A DNA stretch of 64,000 nt from Ruegeria atlantica (GCF_013032505.1 NZ_WQCG01000001.1:682001-746000), one strand, 5' to 3'; counted from the first letter of the stretch, positions 8,175 through 17,430 are shown. The notes: generated from the letters alone by a model not told the origin. Numbers and translations: made by a program.

Positions 8175-9668
8175 ATGTCCGACCTGCTTGATGACCCAAT
8201 CCCGGGCCAAAACACCCCTGAATACTCCGTTTCGGACATCTCGGGCGAAGTAAAACGCACGCTCGAAGGCGCGTTCGGGCGAATCCGAGTACGCGGTGAG
8301 GTTGGCCGCGTTTTCAAGGCGCGCTCGGGCCATCTGTATTATGACATTAAAGATGATCGCAATGTTTTGGCCTGCACCACCTGGAAAGGTCAGGTTTCCA
8401 ACTTGTCCGTCGTCCCGGAAGAAGGTCTTGAGGTCGTGGTCACCGGCCGCCTGACGGCTTTTGGTGCGCAGTCAAAATATAACCTGAACGTCGACGAGGT
8501 TGCCGTTGCAGGACAGGGCGCGCTGATGGCCCTTCTGGAAAAACGCAAAAAGCAGCTTGAGGCCGAAGGCCTGTTTGCGCCTGAACGCAAACGACAGCTG
8601 CCTTACCTGCCCCAAATCATTGGCGTGGTGACCTCACCATCCGGAGCCGTGATCCGAGATATCCTGCACCGCCTGCGCGACCGCTTCCCGCGCAAAGTGC
8701 TGATTTGGCCTGTCGCTGTGCAGGGTGCCAACTGCGCCCCTGAAGTTGCGCGTGCGATCGAGGGTTTCAACAAACTGACACCGGGCGGTGCACTACCCCG
8801 GCCCGATCTGATCATCGTCGCGCGCGGCGGTGGATCCATCGAGGACCTGTGGGGCTTCAACGAGGAAATCGTCGCGCGCGCAACTGCGGCATCCGATATT
8901 CCGTTGATTTCTGCGGTGGGTCACGAAACGGACACGACGCTGATCGATTTTGTTTCGGATCGCCGTGCGCCAACACCGACCGCTGCCGCCGAACTTGCTG
9001 TTCCCGTTCGTATGGAACTGCTGGCTTGGACCGGCGAACAAGGCGCGCGTCTGTCTCGTGCCGCGACGGACGCGGTTCAAAGGCGTTCTCAACGACTTCG
9101 CGACCTTTCCCGCGCGTTGCCTCGCCCAGACAGCCTTTTAAACACTCCGCGTCAACGCCTTGATTTGATTGCGGATAGACTTACACCCGCCCTGAACCGC
9201 GGCGTTCAAAACCGGCGTTTGCAAGTGGTCGAACTGTCGGCCCATCTGCGCCCATCGACATTGCGTACCCTCGTTTCAACCAGAAACGAGGCGTTGCGGA
9301 ATCTATCCTCCCGCCTCTCGCTGCGTCCGATCCAAAGAGAGATCGAACAACAACGGCAGAATATCAACAGGTTGGCGGATCGAATGAACGCAGCGCAGGC
9401 CACACGCCTGGATCGGATGCGGCAACAACTGGACGCCGCCGATCGCCTGCGTGAAACACTCAGCTATAAGGCGACGCTGCAGCGTGGCTACGCCGTCGTT
9501 CGCGCTGGGGGCGAGGTCCTGACGACCAAGAAACAGGCGTCAAAACACAGCGCCTTCGAAATCGAGTTCGCGGATGGCTTGCTGAACACGGGTCAGCCCA
9601 CGACCTCATCTGCGACGCCAAAACGATCCGCAAAGAAAGATGCACCGGATCAGGGTTCACTCTTCTAG
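8175..9668 (+). CDS. xseA: Exodeoxyribonuclease VII large subunit
   Basis: Large subunit of the ExoVII single-strand exonuclease; it acts with XseB (not in this window) in mismatch repair and recombination. From the chosen ATG (8175) the protein has 497 residues. An N-terminal OB fold carries VRGEVGRV (39-46), and the catalytic core includes GVVTSPSGAVIRDI (150-163), ARGGGSIEDLW (216-226) and SAVGHETD (246-253). A long Arg/Gln-rich coiled coil follows, ending in a short basic tail. An upstream in-frame start at 8118 exists but would add 19 atypical residues and lacks a better ribosome binding site. Confidence 0.95.
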   Translation: MSDLLDDPIPGQNTPEYSVSDISGEVKRTLEGAFGRIRVRGEVGRVFKARSGHLYYDIKDDRNVLACTTWKGQVSNLSVVPEEGLEVVVTGRLTAFGAQSKYNLNVDEVAVAGQGALMALLEKRKKQLEAEGLFAPERKRQLPYLPQIIGVVTSPSGAVIRDILHRLRDRFPRKVLIWPVAVQGANCAPEVARAIEGFNKLTPGGALPRPDLIIVARGGGSIEDLWGFNEEIVARATAASDIPLISAVGHETDTTLIDFVSDRRAPTPTAAAELAVPVRMELLAWTGEQGARLSRAATDAVQRRSQRLRDLSRALPRPDSLLNTPRQRLDLIADRLTPALNRGVQNRRLQVVELSAHLRPSTLRTLVSTRNEALRNLSSRLSLRPIQREIEQQRQNINRLADRMNAAQATRLDRMRQQLDAADRLRETLSYKATLQRGYAVVRAGGEVLTTKKQASKHSAFEIEFADGLLNTGQPTTSSATPKRSAKKDAPDQGSLF

Positions 9669-9678
9669 GCAAACACGA

Positions 9679-10074
9679 TCAGACACCAACTTCGGGGCCA
9701 AGACAGACCATCTCTTCATTGACGTCTTCGGCCTCGTACAATTCAGTGGCATCCGAGTTGCCTTCGAACAGGGCGATCAACCCGCCGTCAGACTTGGTAA
9801 AGACCCAGCACTGCGGATCAATCCGGTCTTCGTAAACAAAGCAGATCTGATCCGCTTTTTCGTACCAGACACCCTCTTTGCAATTGCCATCCAGAAACGA
9901 CCAGATCACACGGCGATTGGGCAAATAGCGCTCGACTCCGTACACCGTTCCTTGAAACCCGTAGAACATGGTTTTTCCACGCGTGTAGGTGTCGAATTCA
10001 GCCCCTGTCAGTGCTGGTTGAGCAGCAGCCGTCTGCGCGGCAAGGGTCAATAGAATCGCAAGGTATCTCAGCAT
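9679..10074 (-). CDS. Conserved secreted protein of unknown function
   Basis: Read from the ATG at 10074, the product has 131 residues. A signal peptide is evident (LRYLAILLTLAAQTAAAQ, cleavage after about residue 19). The mature part is a small beta-rich domain with the phrase TRGKTMFYGFQGTVYGVERYL and four cysteines (65, 78, 89, 124) that could form two disulfides in the periplasm. An in-frame start further upstream (10209) would bury the signal peptide and is rejected. I do not recognise a named family with confidence. Convergent with xseA, from which it is separated by 10 bp. Confidence 0.7.
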   Translation of the reverse strand: MLRYLAILLTLAAQTAAAQPALTGAEFDTYTRGKTMFYGFQGTVYGVERYLPNRRVIWSFLDGNCKEGVWYEKADQICFVYEDRIDPQCWVFTKSDGGLIALFEGNSDATELYEAEDVNEEMVCLGPEVGV

Positions 10075-10207
10075 AGGAGTATTCTGCCAGATGCACGTCA
10101 GGCGCGCCAATACACAACTGCCGTCGCACGGATGCCTTAACGTCACCGCTTGAGTTGCGGCGACCATCCCGGTGATGCTGCTAAAAAATCCAACCGGGGG
10201 AAACTTC

Positions 10208-10846
10208 ATGACGACCGCTCTTTTCTGGATCGCTGCAGCGAGTGCTCTGATCTACTTGCCGATGTCGCAACGACCTGCCAGCGCTCTGCGGTCCCTCTTC
10301 AAGACAGCCTCTGTGGCACTTTTGGCCGTTACGGCGGTCCTAAGCGGCGCCCCCGTGCTCTTGTCCCTTGCGTTGGCCTTGTGTGCACTGGGCGACGCAC
10401 TGCTATCGCGTGAGACGGATTCGACCTTCATGGCTGGGATCGGTGCATTTGCAGCGGGCCATTTGGCATACATCGCCCTGTTTCTCAGCTACCCGGCCAG
10501 TGATACCGCCCTGATTCTGGGCAAACCCGGTTATTTCTGGTCGCTGGTCATCCTTGGGATCGTGGCCGCGACCCTCCTCGCCCCACGCGCCGGAGATCTT
10601 AAGGTTCCGGTTCTATGCTATATTCCGATTATTCTTGGTATGGGGCTAACGGTTCTCGCCGTGCCCGAAGCAGGCGCGCTGCGTTGGGCTCTGCCCGCCG
10701 CACTGGCTTTCATCGCGTCAGATCTCATCCTGGCGACAGAGAAGTTTTTGCTGCCCGTCGATCATCCAGCGCTGCGCTTCACGCCCTACATGATCTGGGT
10801 CCTTTACTGGGGCGCGCAAGCCGGGCTGTTGATTGCGTTTTTGTGA
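10208..10846 (+). CDS. YhhN-family membrane protein (lysoplasmalogenase-like)
   Basis: A 212-residue polytopic inner-membrane protein with about eight hydrophobic helices. The family marks are CALGDALLS in an early helix with its conserved Asp, AGIGAFAAGHLAYI, and SDLILATEKF near the end. Eukaryotic TMEM86 relatives hydrolyse lysoplasmalogen; the bacterial role is less certain. The ATG at 10208 is preceded by GGGGGAAACTTC, a better start than the ATG/TTG codons upstream. The neighbours (secreted protein, ftsY) give no functional hint. Confidence 0.82.
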   Translation: MTTALFWIAAASALIYLPMSQRPASALRSLFKTASVALLAVTAVLSGAPVLLSLALALCALGDALLSRETDSTFMAGIGAFAAGHLAYIALFLSYPASDTALILGKPGYFWSLVILGIVAATLLAPRAGDLKVPVLCYIPIILGMGLTVLAVPEAGALRWALPAALAFIASDLILATEKFLLPVDHPALRFTPYMIWVLYWGAQAGLLIAFL

Positions 10847-10904
10847 CCCTTTGCAACTGCCGCAAATCCGCATTAGGTGAGGGGAACACCTGCGGAGACC
10901 AAAA

Positions 10905-12068
10905 ATGGCGTTTTTCTCAAAGCTAAAGGACAAGCTGTTCAAATCCTCGTCCCGCCTCGAACAGGGGCTGGACGCCATCGTCGAAGACGGTGGCGAGGAA
11001 ACTGCCGCCCCCGCCCCCATTATCCCCGAGCCCGAGCCGCAGCCCGAACCGGTTCCAGAAGTTCCACAACCTGTGCCGGAAACGCCGGACCCTGCGCCCG
11101 CACCACAACCTGTCGAGACGCCAGAACCCGCGCCCATCGACCCAACACCTGCTCCACCCCCACCCGAAGACGCACCATCCAAAGGTATGCTCGGGCGTTT
11201 CTTTGGGCGTAGCGAAGCCAAGGCGGTCGTTCGCCGTACCTTGGACGACGATATGTTGGAGCAGTTGGAAGAGCTGTTGATCGCCTCGGATATGGGAGTG
11301 GACACCGCCCTGCGCGTAACCTCAAACATGGCTGAGGGACGGCTGGGCCGAAAGCTGTCTACGCAAGAGATCAAGCAATTATTGGCCCAGGAAGTCGCCC
11401 GCGTGATGGAACCCGTGGCCAAGCCGCTGCCCATCTACCCCAAACGCCCGCAAGTCGTGCTGGTCGTTGGCGTGAACGGGTCCGGCAAAACCACAACAAT
11501 CGGCAAGCTAGCCAGCCAGTTCAAAGCGGCCGGCAAAAAAGTCGTGATCGCGGCCGGAGATACATTCCGCGCCGCCGCTGTCGAACAGCTTCAAGTTTGG
11601 GGCGAACGTGCAGGTGTGCCAGTTCTGACTGCGCCCGAAGGATCTGATCCTGCGTCGCTGGCGTTTGATGCGCTGACCCGCGCCCAGCAGGACGGCGCGG
11701 ACCTGCTGATGATCGATACCGCCGGCCGCCTGCAAAACCGTTCGGACCTGATGGAAGAGCTGGCCAAGATCGTCCGGGTGATCCGCAAAGTTGACGAGAC
11801 CGCCCCGCACAACACGCTGTTGGTACTGGACGCCACCACTGGCCAGAACGCGCTGAGCCAGGTCCAGACTTTCCGCGACCTCGCCGACGTATCAGGGCTG
11901 GTCATGACCAAACTCGATGGCACCGCAAAGGGGGGCGTGCTGGTTGCACTGGCCGACAAGTTCGGCCTGCCGATCCATGCCATCGGAGTCGGAGAGCAAA
12001 TCGACGACCTGGCCCCATTCGACCCCGAAGAATTCGCAGCCGCCCTCACCGGCCTCGACCAAAGCTGA
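10905..12068 (+). CDS. ftsY: Signal recognition particle receptor FtsY
   Basis: SRP receptor GTPase that docks ribosome-nascent-chain complexes at the inner membrane. In order, the 387 residues hold a short basic amphipathic N-terminus (membrane contact), a Pro/Glu/Ala-rich acidic linker (33-90), the N domain (about 95-180) and the G domain. The G domain carries the P-loop VGVNGSGKTTT (188-198), GDTFRAAA (218-225), DTAGR (271-275) and TKLDGTAKGG (335-344). Length and domain order are normal. A strong hairpin follows the stop codon. Confidence 0.97.
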   Translation: MAFFSKLKDKLFKSSSRLEQGLDAIVEDGGEETAAPAPIIPEPEPQPEPVPEVPQPVPETPDPAPAPQPVETPEPAPIDPTPAPPPPEDAPSKGMLGRFFGRSEAKAVVRRTLDDDMLEQLEELLIASDMGVDTALRVTSNMAEGRLGRKLSTQEIKQLLAQEVARVMEPVAKPLPIYPKRPQVVLVVGVNGSGKTTTIGKLASQFKAAGKKVVIAAGDTFRAAAVEQLQVWGERAGVPVLTAPEGSDPASLAFDALTRAQQDGADLLMIDTAGRLQNRSDLMEELAKIVRVIRKVDETAPHNTLLVLDATTGQNALSQVQTFRDLADVSGLVMTKLDGTAKGGVLVALADKFGLPIHAIGVGEQIDDLAPFDPEEFAAALTGLDQS

Positions 12069-12100
12069 TCCGCACCTTCATCTGGCCCCAAGTATCTTCC

Positions 12101-12125
12101 GGGGGTCTTAGGGTGGAAGACCCCC
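12101..12125 (+). terminator. Hairpin downstream of ftsY
   Basis: A perfect 9-bp stem, GGGGGTCTT (12101-12109) with AAGACCCCC (12117-12125) and a 7-nt loop, lies 33 bp after the ftsY stop and 31 bp before the next start. No T-run follows, so it may stabilise a 3' end or attenuate rather than act as a classic terminator. Confidence 0.5.
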
Positions 12126-12155
12126 AACCTCTCCATCCAGCGGAAAGACTGACAT

Positions 12156-13058
12156 TTGAGCGACTGGCTAATTTCTCTCGAAGGCACCGAAGCGGGCCAC
12201 CATCTGGCCCTTGGCCTTGCCTTGATGGCAGCCTTCCTGCATGCAGTTTTCGGCGCGTTACAAAAAGGCCGTCACGATCCATGGCTATCCCGGGGCGCAA
12301 TCGACGCCTGCTATTGCCTGATGGCCGCCCCGTTCGCCTTCTTCGTTGTGCCCTGGCCGGAACCCTATATGTGGCCGATCTTCGCGGTCGTCTGGCTAAT
12401 CCACATCGCCTACAAGGTCCTTCAGGCCATGGCTTATACCAAGGGCTCATACACCGTCGTCTACCCGGTGGTACGCGGAACTGGCCCCCTGTTCACGGTC
12501 ATCGGCGCATATCTTTTGTTCGGCGAAACCTTTACCAGCATCCAATGGTTCGGTGTTCTGGTTCTGCTGGCCGGCATTTTCGGGCTAGCCGCTTACAATT
12601 TACGGTATCTTGAAACCAACCGCGAAACACTGGGTATGGCGCTGACGCTGGCAATCGCGACCGGGCTGTTCGTGGCCCTCTACACCACGTATGACGCCTA
12701 TGGTATTCGCGCCACTGCCGATCCGTTTACCTTTCTGGCTTGGTTTTTCATGATCGATGGGTTTGCGATGCCGATTTACGCCTTCCTCAGATGGCGAACC
12801 ATGATAAACCGACCCGCGATTGGTCCCCTGATGGCGCGGGGGTTGGCCGGTGGCATCATCGCGCCTATGTCCTTCGGAGCAATCATGCTGGCCACAAGGC
12901 TGGACAAGGTCGGCGAAGCGGCAGTTCTGCGGGAAACCTCGACGGTCTTTGCAGCGCTGATCGGGTGGCTGGTGTTGAAAGAAACGGTGGGGCCAAGACG
13001 GGTCGCCCTGATGGCATTGATTGCATTGGGCGCCGTAATAGTTGAAATGGGCGGATAG
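12156..13058 (+). CDS. EamA/DMT-family transporter
   Basis: A 300-residue inner-membrane protein with ten predicted helices made of two EamA repeats. The first ends near YNLRYLETN and the second with the conserved LRETSTVFAALIGWLVLKE and MALIALGAVIVE. This is the drug/metabolite transporter superfamily; the substrate is not predictable. The start is a TTG at 12156; no ATG gives the complete first helix, and the upstream CGGAAAG is a weak ribosome binding site. It ends 16 bp before yciB, so the two probably form one transcript. Confidence 0.85.
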   Translation: MSDWLISLEGTEAGHHLALGLALMAAFLHAVFGALQKGRHDPWLSRGAIDACYCLMAAPFAFFVVPWPEPYMWPIFAVVWLIHIAYKVLQAMAYTKGSYTVVYPVVRGTGPLFTVIGAYLLFGETFTSIQWFGVLVLLAGIFGLAAYNLRYLETNRETLGMALTLAIATGLFVALYTTYDAYGIRATADPFTFLAWFFMIDGFAMPIYAFLRWRTMINRPAIGPLMARGLAGGIIAPMSFGAIMLATRLDKVGEAAVLRETSTVFAALIGWLVLKETVGPRRVALMALIALGAVIVEMGG

Positions 13059-13074
13059 GCAGCAAGGAACCGAC

Positions 13075-13680
13075 ATGTCAGGCAAAAAAGAAATCAATCC
13101 GTTTCTGAAACAAGTGCTGGAACTTGGCCCCCCGCTGGCCTTCTTCTTCATCTACCTACGCCTGCGTGACGACAGTTTTCTGATTGGCGGCATCGAGTAT
13201 TCCGGCTTTATCGTTGCCACGATCATCTTTGTACCACTGATGCTGGCAGCCATGGGTATCCTCTGGTACCTGACCGGCAAACTCAGCCGGATGCAGATAT
13301 TCACCGCCTTTATGGTCATCTTCTTCGGTGGCCTGACCGCGTGGTTCAATGACGAGCGGTTTTTCAAGATGAAAACAACGCTGGTTTATGGCTTCTTCTC
13401 GGCCATCCTGGGAATTGGACTGCTACAAGGGAAATCCTACCTGGCCTATGTCCTCGAGGATATGCTGCCGATGCGCCATGAGGGCTGGATGATCCTGACC
13501 CGCCGGCTATGCGGCTGCTTTGCAGTTTTGGCCGTTGCCAACGAATTTGTTTGGCGCACAATGTCGACGGATCTGTGGGTCAAGATCGAAACTTTCGCCT
13601 TTCCAATCGCATTGATGGCGTTTCTGATGCTTCAGTTCAGCCTGCTGCAACGCTACATGGATGACCCCGACCACCAATAG
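13075..13680 (+). CDS. yciB: Inner-membrane septation protein YciB/IspZ family
   Basis: A 201-residue protein with five to six transmembrane helices and the YciB-family signature LELGPPLAFFF near the N-terminus, followed by FGGLTAWFNDERFFKMKTT and VWRTMSTDLWVKIETF. Homologues in E. coli and Shigella affect cell-envelope synthesis and septation. The ATG at 13075 (AAGGAACCGAC leader) is preferred over an in-frame start at 13042 that would overlap the preceding transporter gene. It is probably co-transcribed with that transporter. Confidence 0.92.
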   Translation: MSGKKEINPFLKQVLELGPPLAFFFIYLRLRDDSFLIGGIEYSGFIVATIIFVPLMLAAMGILWYLTGKLSRMQIFTAFMVIFFGGLTAWFNDERFFKMKTTLVYGFFSAILGIGLLQGKSYLAYVLEDMLPMRHEGWMILTRRLCGCFAVLAVANEFVWRTMSTDLWVKIETFAFPIALMAFLMLQFSLLQRYMDDPDHQ

Positions 13681-13840
13681 GCGAGTAGCGTGGCTTGCCG
13701 CACAGCCAATACGTTTGCGTTCATGTTGAGACCTTAAACGACGGGCGTATGGGCAAACCAATAAAAACCTTGGAATAATAGCCCGGCTGTGGAACATTGG
13801 GTCACCACTCAAAACCAGCAGCCGGGGACCGCTCAACCAC

Positions 13841-14509
13841 ATGACAGCACTCCCAAACAGCGGATTTCTGTCCGAGGCATCAGACCGTCTCAGGGCGATG
13901 CTTTCATCACTCGCGACCGAGATTTCCCTGAACCAGGGACAGGTGTTGTTTGAGCAAGGGGATGAAGGCGATGCGCTCTATGTGATTTCGGAAGGCACGC
14001 TTGAGGTTTCCTTTCTTGCGATGAGCGGGCGAAAGCTGTCTTTGACCCTTATGAAACCGGGCGAAGTGTTTGGTGAAATCGCATTGTTCGATAGCGGGCC
14101 CCGCACAGCGACGATTGCGGCGGCCGAGCCATCGAAAGTTCTGCGCGTGCGCCGCAGTGACGTCATGGACCAGATCAGACAGCATCCCGATCTTGCGGTC
14201 GATATGATCCGGTTGGCGGGACTGCGCATGCGCTGGATGGGATCACAGCTGAACGAACAGGTGTTTCTGCCAATGCCCATTCGTCTGGCCCGCAAATTGC
14301 TGCATCTGTCCGCCCTTCAGGACGATCCGGCCATGCGTATTACCCTGTCCCAAAGCGAGCTGGCTGAGTTCGTCGGCGCCACGCGCGAGGCGGTATCCAA
14401 AACGATTTCCACGTGGAAACGGGACAAGGTTGTCGAGGCGTCGCGCGGTGGGCTGATGATCCAGGATTTCAACGCCCTGAAAGAGCTGGCGGAATCTGAC
14501 CTGATCTGA
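13841..14509 (+). CDS. Crp/Fnr-family transcriptional regulator without Fe-S cysteines
   Basis: A 222-residue DNA-binding regulator with a cyclic-nucleotide-binding-type beta barrel (about 27-115) and a C-terminal winged helix (about 165-215) with the recognition segment GATREAVSKTIS. The pocket keeps the FGEIALFD and PRTATI elements seen in cAMP-binding Crp proteins. The whole protein contains no cysteine, so it cannot carry the oxygen-sensing 4Fe-4S cluster of FNR. The ligand and targets are unknown. It is monocistronic and followed by a strong hairpin at 14623-14651. Confidence 0.88.
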   Translation: MTALPNSGFLSEASDRLRAMLSSLATEISLNQGQVLFEQGDEGDALYVISEGTLEVSFLAMSGRKLSLTLMKPGEVFGEIALFDSGPRTATIAAAEPSKVLRVRRSDVMDQIRQHPDLAVDMIRLAGLRMRWMGSQLNEQVFLPMPIRLARKLLHLSALQDDPAMRITLSQSELAEFVGATREAVSKTISTWKRDKVVEASRGGLMIQDFNALKELAESDLI

Positions 14510-14551
14510 CTTGTGACCTCCTTCACATACGACGCATGCCAAAATAGCTAA

Positions 14552-14655
14552 TGTCTTAGGTGTTACCGTAGGAGGTCAGAGAATCATCCCCGATATCTGT
14601 CCACTGACCTCTCCCTGTACCAGAGCCACACGCCTCCCCGGCGTGTGGCTCAGTT
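14552..14655 (+). ncRNA. Candidate small RNA or structured 3' UTR
   Basis: After the Crp-type gene there is a weak promoter-like pair (TTCACA at 14522, TAGCTA at 14545, 17-bp spacing). It is followed by GAGGTCAG (14572-14579) complementary to CTGACCTC (14604-14611), and then a very stable 12-bp hairpin (14623-14634 with 14640-14651). TGACCTCC at 14514-14521 can compete for the same GGAGGTCA. This could be an independent short transcript or only the 3' UTR of the regulator gene. No known sRNA family is recognised. Confidence 0.3.
14623..14651 (+). terminator. Strong hairpin terminator after the Crp-type regulator
   Basis: A perfect 12-bp stem GAGCCACACGCC / GGCGTGTGGCTC with a 5-nt loop, followed by AGTTACTTTC. 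The stem is stable enough to act in either direction, although the T-run is weak. Confidence 0.7.
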
Positions 14656-14678
14656 ACTTTCAGCGTCACGTAGAATTG

Positions 14679-14704
14679 AAAAAGGCCAGAGCATTGCCCT
14701 GACC
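14679..14704 (-). terminator. Intrinsic terminator of htrA
   Basis: On the minus strand GGTCAGGGC AAT GCTCTGGCC forms a 9-bp stem (two G-T pairs, 3-nt loop) immediately followed by five T residues. It lies 25 bp past the htrA stop codon. Confidence 0.85.
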
Positions 14705-14729
14705 TTGTTAGAGAGTTTGATGGGATGCG

Positions 14730-16172
14730 TTACTCGTCCAGAGTCAGCGCGACAAACCGTGGGTCTCCGCCGCGGCGTACAAGCAACAACAGCGATTTAC
14801 GCCCAGCTTCATGCGCTTCTTCCATGCGTGCTTCCAGATCTTCAATCGACGTCACCTTTTGCTGCCCGGCCTCAGTAATTAGGTCACCGGCGCGCAGACC
14901 CTTGGAAAACGCTTCCGAGGATTCATCCACTTCGGTGACAACCAGCCCGTCTGCGTCCTCTTCAAGACCAAGATCGGTGCGTAGCGTGTCTGTAAGCGGC
15001 GAAATGGTCAGGCCCAGAATGTCTGCGTTTTCGTCCGCTGGCGCTTCCGAAGTTTCCTCGTCGCTCTGTTCGGCCCGCTCGGCATCCTCGCGACGTCCCA
15101 AGGTGACCAGAACGGTCTGCGTGCCACCATCGCGGTGCACGACGACGCGCACAGATTTACCAACCGTCGTCTCGCCAACCTGACGCACAAGACCGCGTGT
15201 ATCTTCGACCTCGACCCCATCAAAGCTGAGGATCACGTCACCAGCCAACAGACCAGCATCCTTGGCAGGGCCATCCGGAACATCACTGATCAGTGCGCCG
15301 CCCGGCTTTTCAAGCCCCATTGCTTCGGCCATGTCTTCCGTCACGTCCTGAATACGTACACCCAGCCAGCCGCGTCGGGTCTCACCGAATTCACGCAATT
15401 GGTCGACCACCTTGACCACGACATTGGATGCCATCGAAAAGCCGATCCCGATTGAGCCGCCATTAGGCGACAAAATCGCAGTGTTCACGCCGATCACTTC
15501 ACCATTCATATTGAACAGCGGCCCGCCCGAGTTGCCCCGGTTGATCGCTGCGTCGGTCTGGATGTAGTCGTCGTACGATCCGCTCAGCGCCCTATTCCGA
15601 GCCGACACGATCCCGGCAGAAACCGAGAAACCCTGCCCCAGCGGGTTGCCCATGGCAATAACCCAATCTCCGACACGGGCGATGTCGCTGTCACCAAACT
15701 GCACGTATTTTAGCGGGCCTGTAGCCTCGACTTTGAGCAGCGCGATATCGGTTTTCTCATCTGTGCCGATCACCTTGGCAGGCAGTTCCTTGGCAGGCTG
15801 GCCATCGCCGGGGAAGAACTCCACAAGGATTTCATCGGCCTCGGCGATTACGTGATTGTTTGTGACGATGTAACCGTCTTCGGAAATCACAAATCCCGAA
15901 CCTAACGCGTTGCTGCGACGTGGTCGGTTATCGCCATCACCGCCTCGGTCGCGATCCTGAAAATCCCGAAAAAAATCTTCGAAAGGAGACCCTTCGGGCA
16001 CAATGCCCTGTGGTCCCGTTTGACCCTCGATCAGGGTTGATGTCGTGATATTGACGACAGCCGGGCTGATCTGCTCGGCAAGTGGTGCAAGGCTTTCGCT
16101 TCGCGCCTGCGCCGAGACGGTTTGAGCCAGAACCAGCATCATCCCCACCAGAACCAGCCACATCAGCCGCAT
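14730..16172 (-). CDS. htrA: Do-family periplasmic serine protease HtrA/DegP
   Basis: Periplasmic quality-control protease. From the ATG at 16172 the protein has 480 residues, beginning with a signal peptide (MRLMWLVLVGMMLVLAQT...SAQA). The trypsin-like domain has the full triad: His107 (NNHVI), Asp142 (TDIALL) and Ser215 (GNSGGPL). Two PDZ domains follow, with a charged Glu/Asp-rich linker between them. An in-frame ATG at 16247 would place 25 polar residues before the signal sequence and is not preferred. The neighbouring hflKC and DUF2065 genes are transcribed the same way and serve membrane protein quality control. Confidence 0.93.
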   Translation of the reverse strand: MRLMWLVLVGMMLVLAQTVSAQARSESLAPLAEQISPAVVNITTSTLIEGQTGPQGIVPEGSPFEDFFRDFQDRDRGGDGDNRPRRSNALGSGFVISEDGYIVTNNHVIAEADEILVEFFPGDGQPAKELPAKVIGTDEKTDIALLKVEATGPLKYVQFGDSDIARVGDWVIAMGNPLGQGFSVSAGIVSARNRALSGSYDDYIQTDAAINRGNSGGPLFNMNGEVIGVNTAILSPNGGSIGIGFSMASNVVVKVVDQLREFGETRRGWLGVRIQDVTEDMAEAMGLEKPGGALISDVPDGPAKDAGLLAGDVILSFDGVEVEDTRGLVRQVGETTVGKSVRVVVHRDGGTQTVLVTLGRREDAERAEQSDEETSEAPADENADILGLTISPLTDTLRTDLGLEEDADGLVVTEVDESSEAFSKGLRAGDLITEAGQQKVTSIEDLEARMEEAHEAGRKSLLLLVRRGGDPRFVALTLDE

Positions 16173-16357
16173 GAAACCAACACCCTCGTCCTGCCGGACC
16201 GAAATACTGCGTGCTTGTGCCTGCACTTGGGAACTCCTTGTCAACAAGTCTCGTCAAAATGCCCTTGGGCAAATCTTCTCAGGAACCAATGTAGTCGGTT
16301 TGTCCCTGCCCGCAACTCGGGATCGTAGGGAAATCACCTGCAAGTGAGGTCACCACG

Positions 16358-16552
16358 TCAAAACCCGACCTGATATGCGCCCCATAGCAGCACAAGACCA
16401 CTGACCACGCACAGCAAACCGGCCAACCGCCGGGCCTGCTCGGGTAGTGACCGCAGCGCCTCTAGCATACGCTCAATAAGCGAAGGGGCCAGCGCATAGG
16501 CCAGCCCCTCGACAATCAATACTAGCCCGAAAGCCAGAAGGATCAGGCCCAT
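16358..16552 (-). CDS. DUF2065 small membrane protein
   Basis: A 64-residue protein with two transmembrane helices (about 3-20 and 43-60) separated by a short charged loop (LRSLPEQARRLAGL). This matches the DUF2065 family, which is almost always found directly after hflC. Its ATG overlaps the hflC stop (TAATG). The role is unknown; the constant linkage suggests an accessory function in the HflKC complex. Confidence 0.85.
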   Translation of the reverse strand: MGLILLAFGLVLIVEGLAYALAPSLIERMLEALRSLPEQARRLAGLLCVVSGLVLLWGAYQVGF

Positions 16553-17430
16553 TACCGGCCAGCCTGCCCGGTGGGCGATTTCAGGTAGTTAAAGAACTCG
16601 GAATCCGGGCTCAGCACCATCGAGCTGTTTCCGCCCTGCAGTGCGTTTTCATACGCACTGAGCGAGCGGTAGAATTCAAAGAACTCCGGGTCTGCGCCAT
16701 AGGCTTCGGCAAAGATCGCGTTGCGTTCGGCGTCTGCCTCACCGCGAATGATCTCGGCCTCACGTCGGGCGTCAGATACCAGCTCCACCACGGTCCGGTC
16801 TGCCTGCGCACGCACGCGCTGCGCCGCCTCGTTACCACGGGCACGTTCGTCGGTCGCTTCGCGTTCACGTTCCGCTTTCATCCGGTCGAATGTGGCCTCA
16901 AGGTTGGCCTGAGGCAGATCGGTCGCTTTCAAACGCACGTCGATCACATTCACGCCCAGCGCCTGCGCTTCGGCAATCGCGCTGTTACGGATGCGCAGCA
17001 TCAGCGCCGCACGGTCCGAGCTGAGGATGTCACGGGACGAAACCGAACCCAGTACTTCGCGTGTTTCGGCGCGCAGGATGCGGTCCAAACGGTCCTCGGC
17101 AACTGGGATACCGCCGACACCAACGGCCTGACGGAACCGGTTCAGATCAGAAATCCGGTAACGCGCGAATGCGTCGACAACCAGACGACGGTCATCCAGA
17201 GGTGTGACCTCGAGCGGCTGAACGTCAATTGACAGGATGCGGTCGTCATAGCGTACGACTTCTTGAATCACCGGAATCTTGAATGCCAAACCCGGCTCTT
17301 CCTTGACTGCGACAACGCGACCAAACTGCAGAACCAGCGCGCGTTCACGTTCATCAACGATGAAAATCGAAGACAAGCCAACGACGCCCAGGATCACAAC
17401 CAGAATAAGGATAATAGGTGACTTACGCAT
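16552..17430 (-). CDS. hflC: FtsH-protease modulator subunit HflC
   Basis: SPFH/band-7 protein of the inner membrane that forms, with HflK, a large ring around the FtsH protease. The 292 residues comprise one N-terminal transmembrane helix (about 5-24), the VDERERALVLQFGRVV segment, the SPFH domain, and a long Ala/Arg/Glu-rich coiled coil (about 185-235) ending with FFEFYRSLSAYE. The ATG overlaps the hflK stop (TGATG). Confidence 0.95.
   Translation of the reverse strand: MRKSPIILILVVILGVVGLSSIFIVDERERALVLQFGRVVAVKEEPGLAFKIPVIQEVVRYDDRILSIDVQPLEVTPLDDRRLVVDAFARYRISDLNRFRQAVGVGGIPVAEDRLDRILRAETREVLGSVSSRDILSSDRAALMLRIRNSAIAEAQALGVNVIDVRLKATDLPQANLEATFDRMKAEREREATDERARGNEAAQRVRAQADRTVVELVSDARREAEIIRGEADAERNAIFAEAYGADPEFFEFYRSLSAYENALQGGNSSMVLSPDSEFFNYLKSPTGQAGR

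Noticed and set aside
13841..14509. Oxygen-sensing FNR identity for the Crp-type regulator
   Set aside because: The protein contains no cysteine at all, so no 4Fe-4S cluster can be bound.
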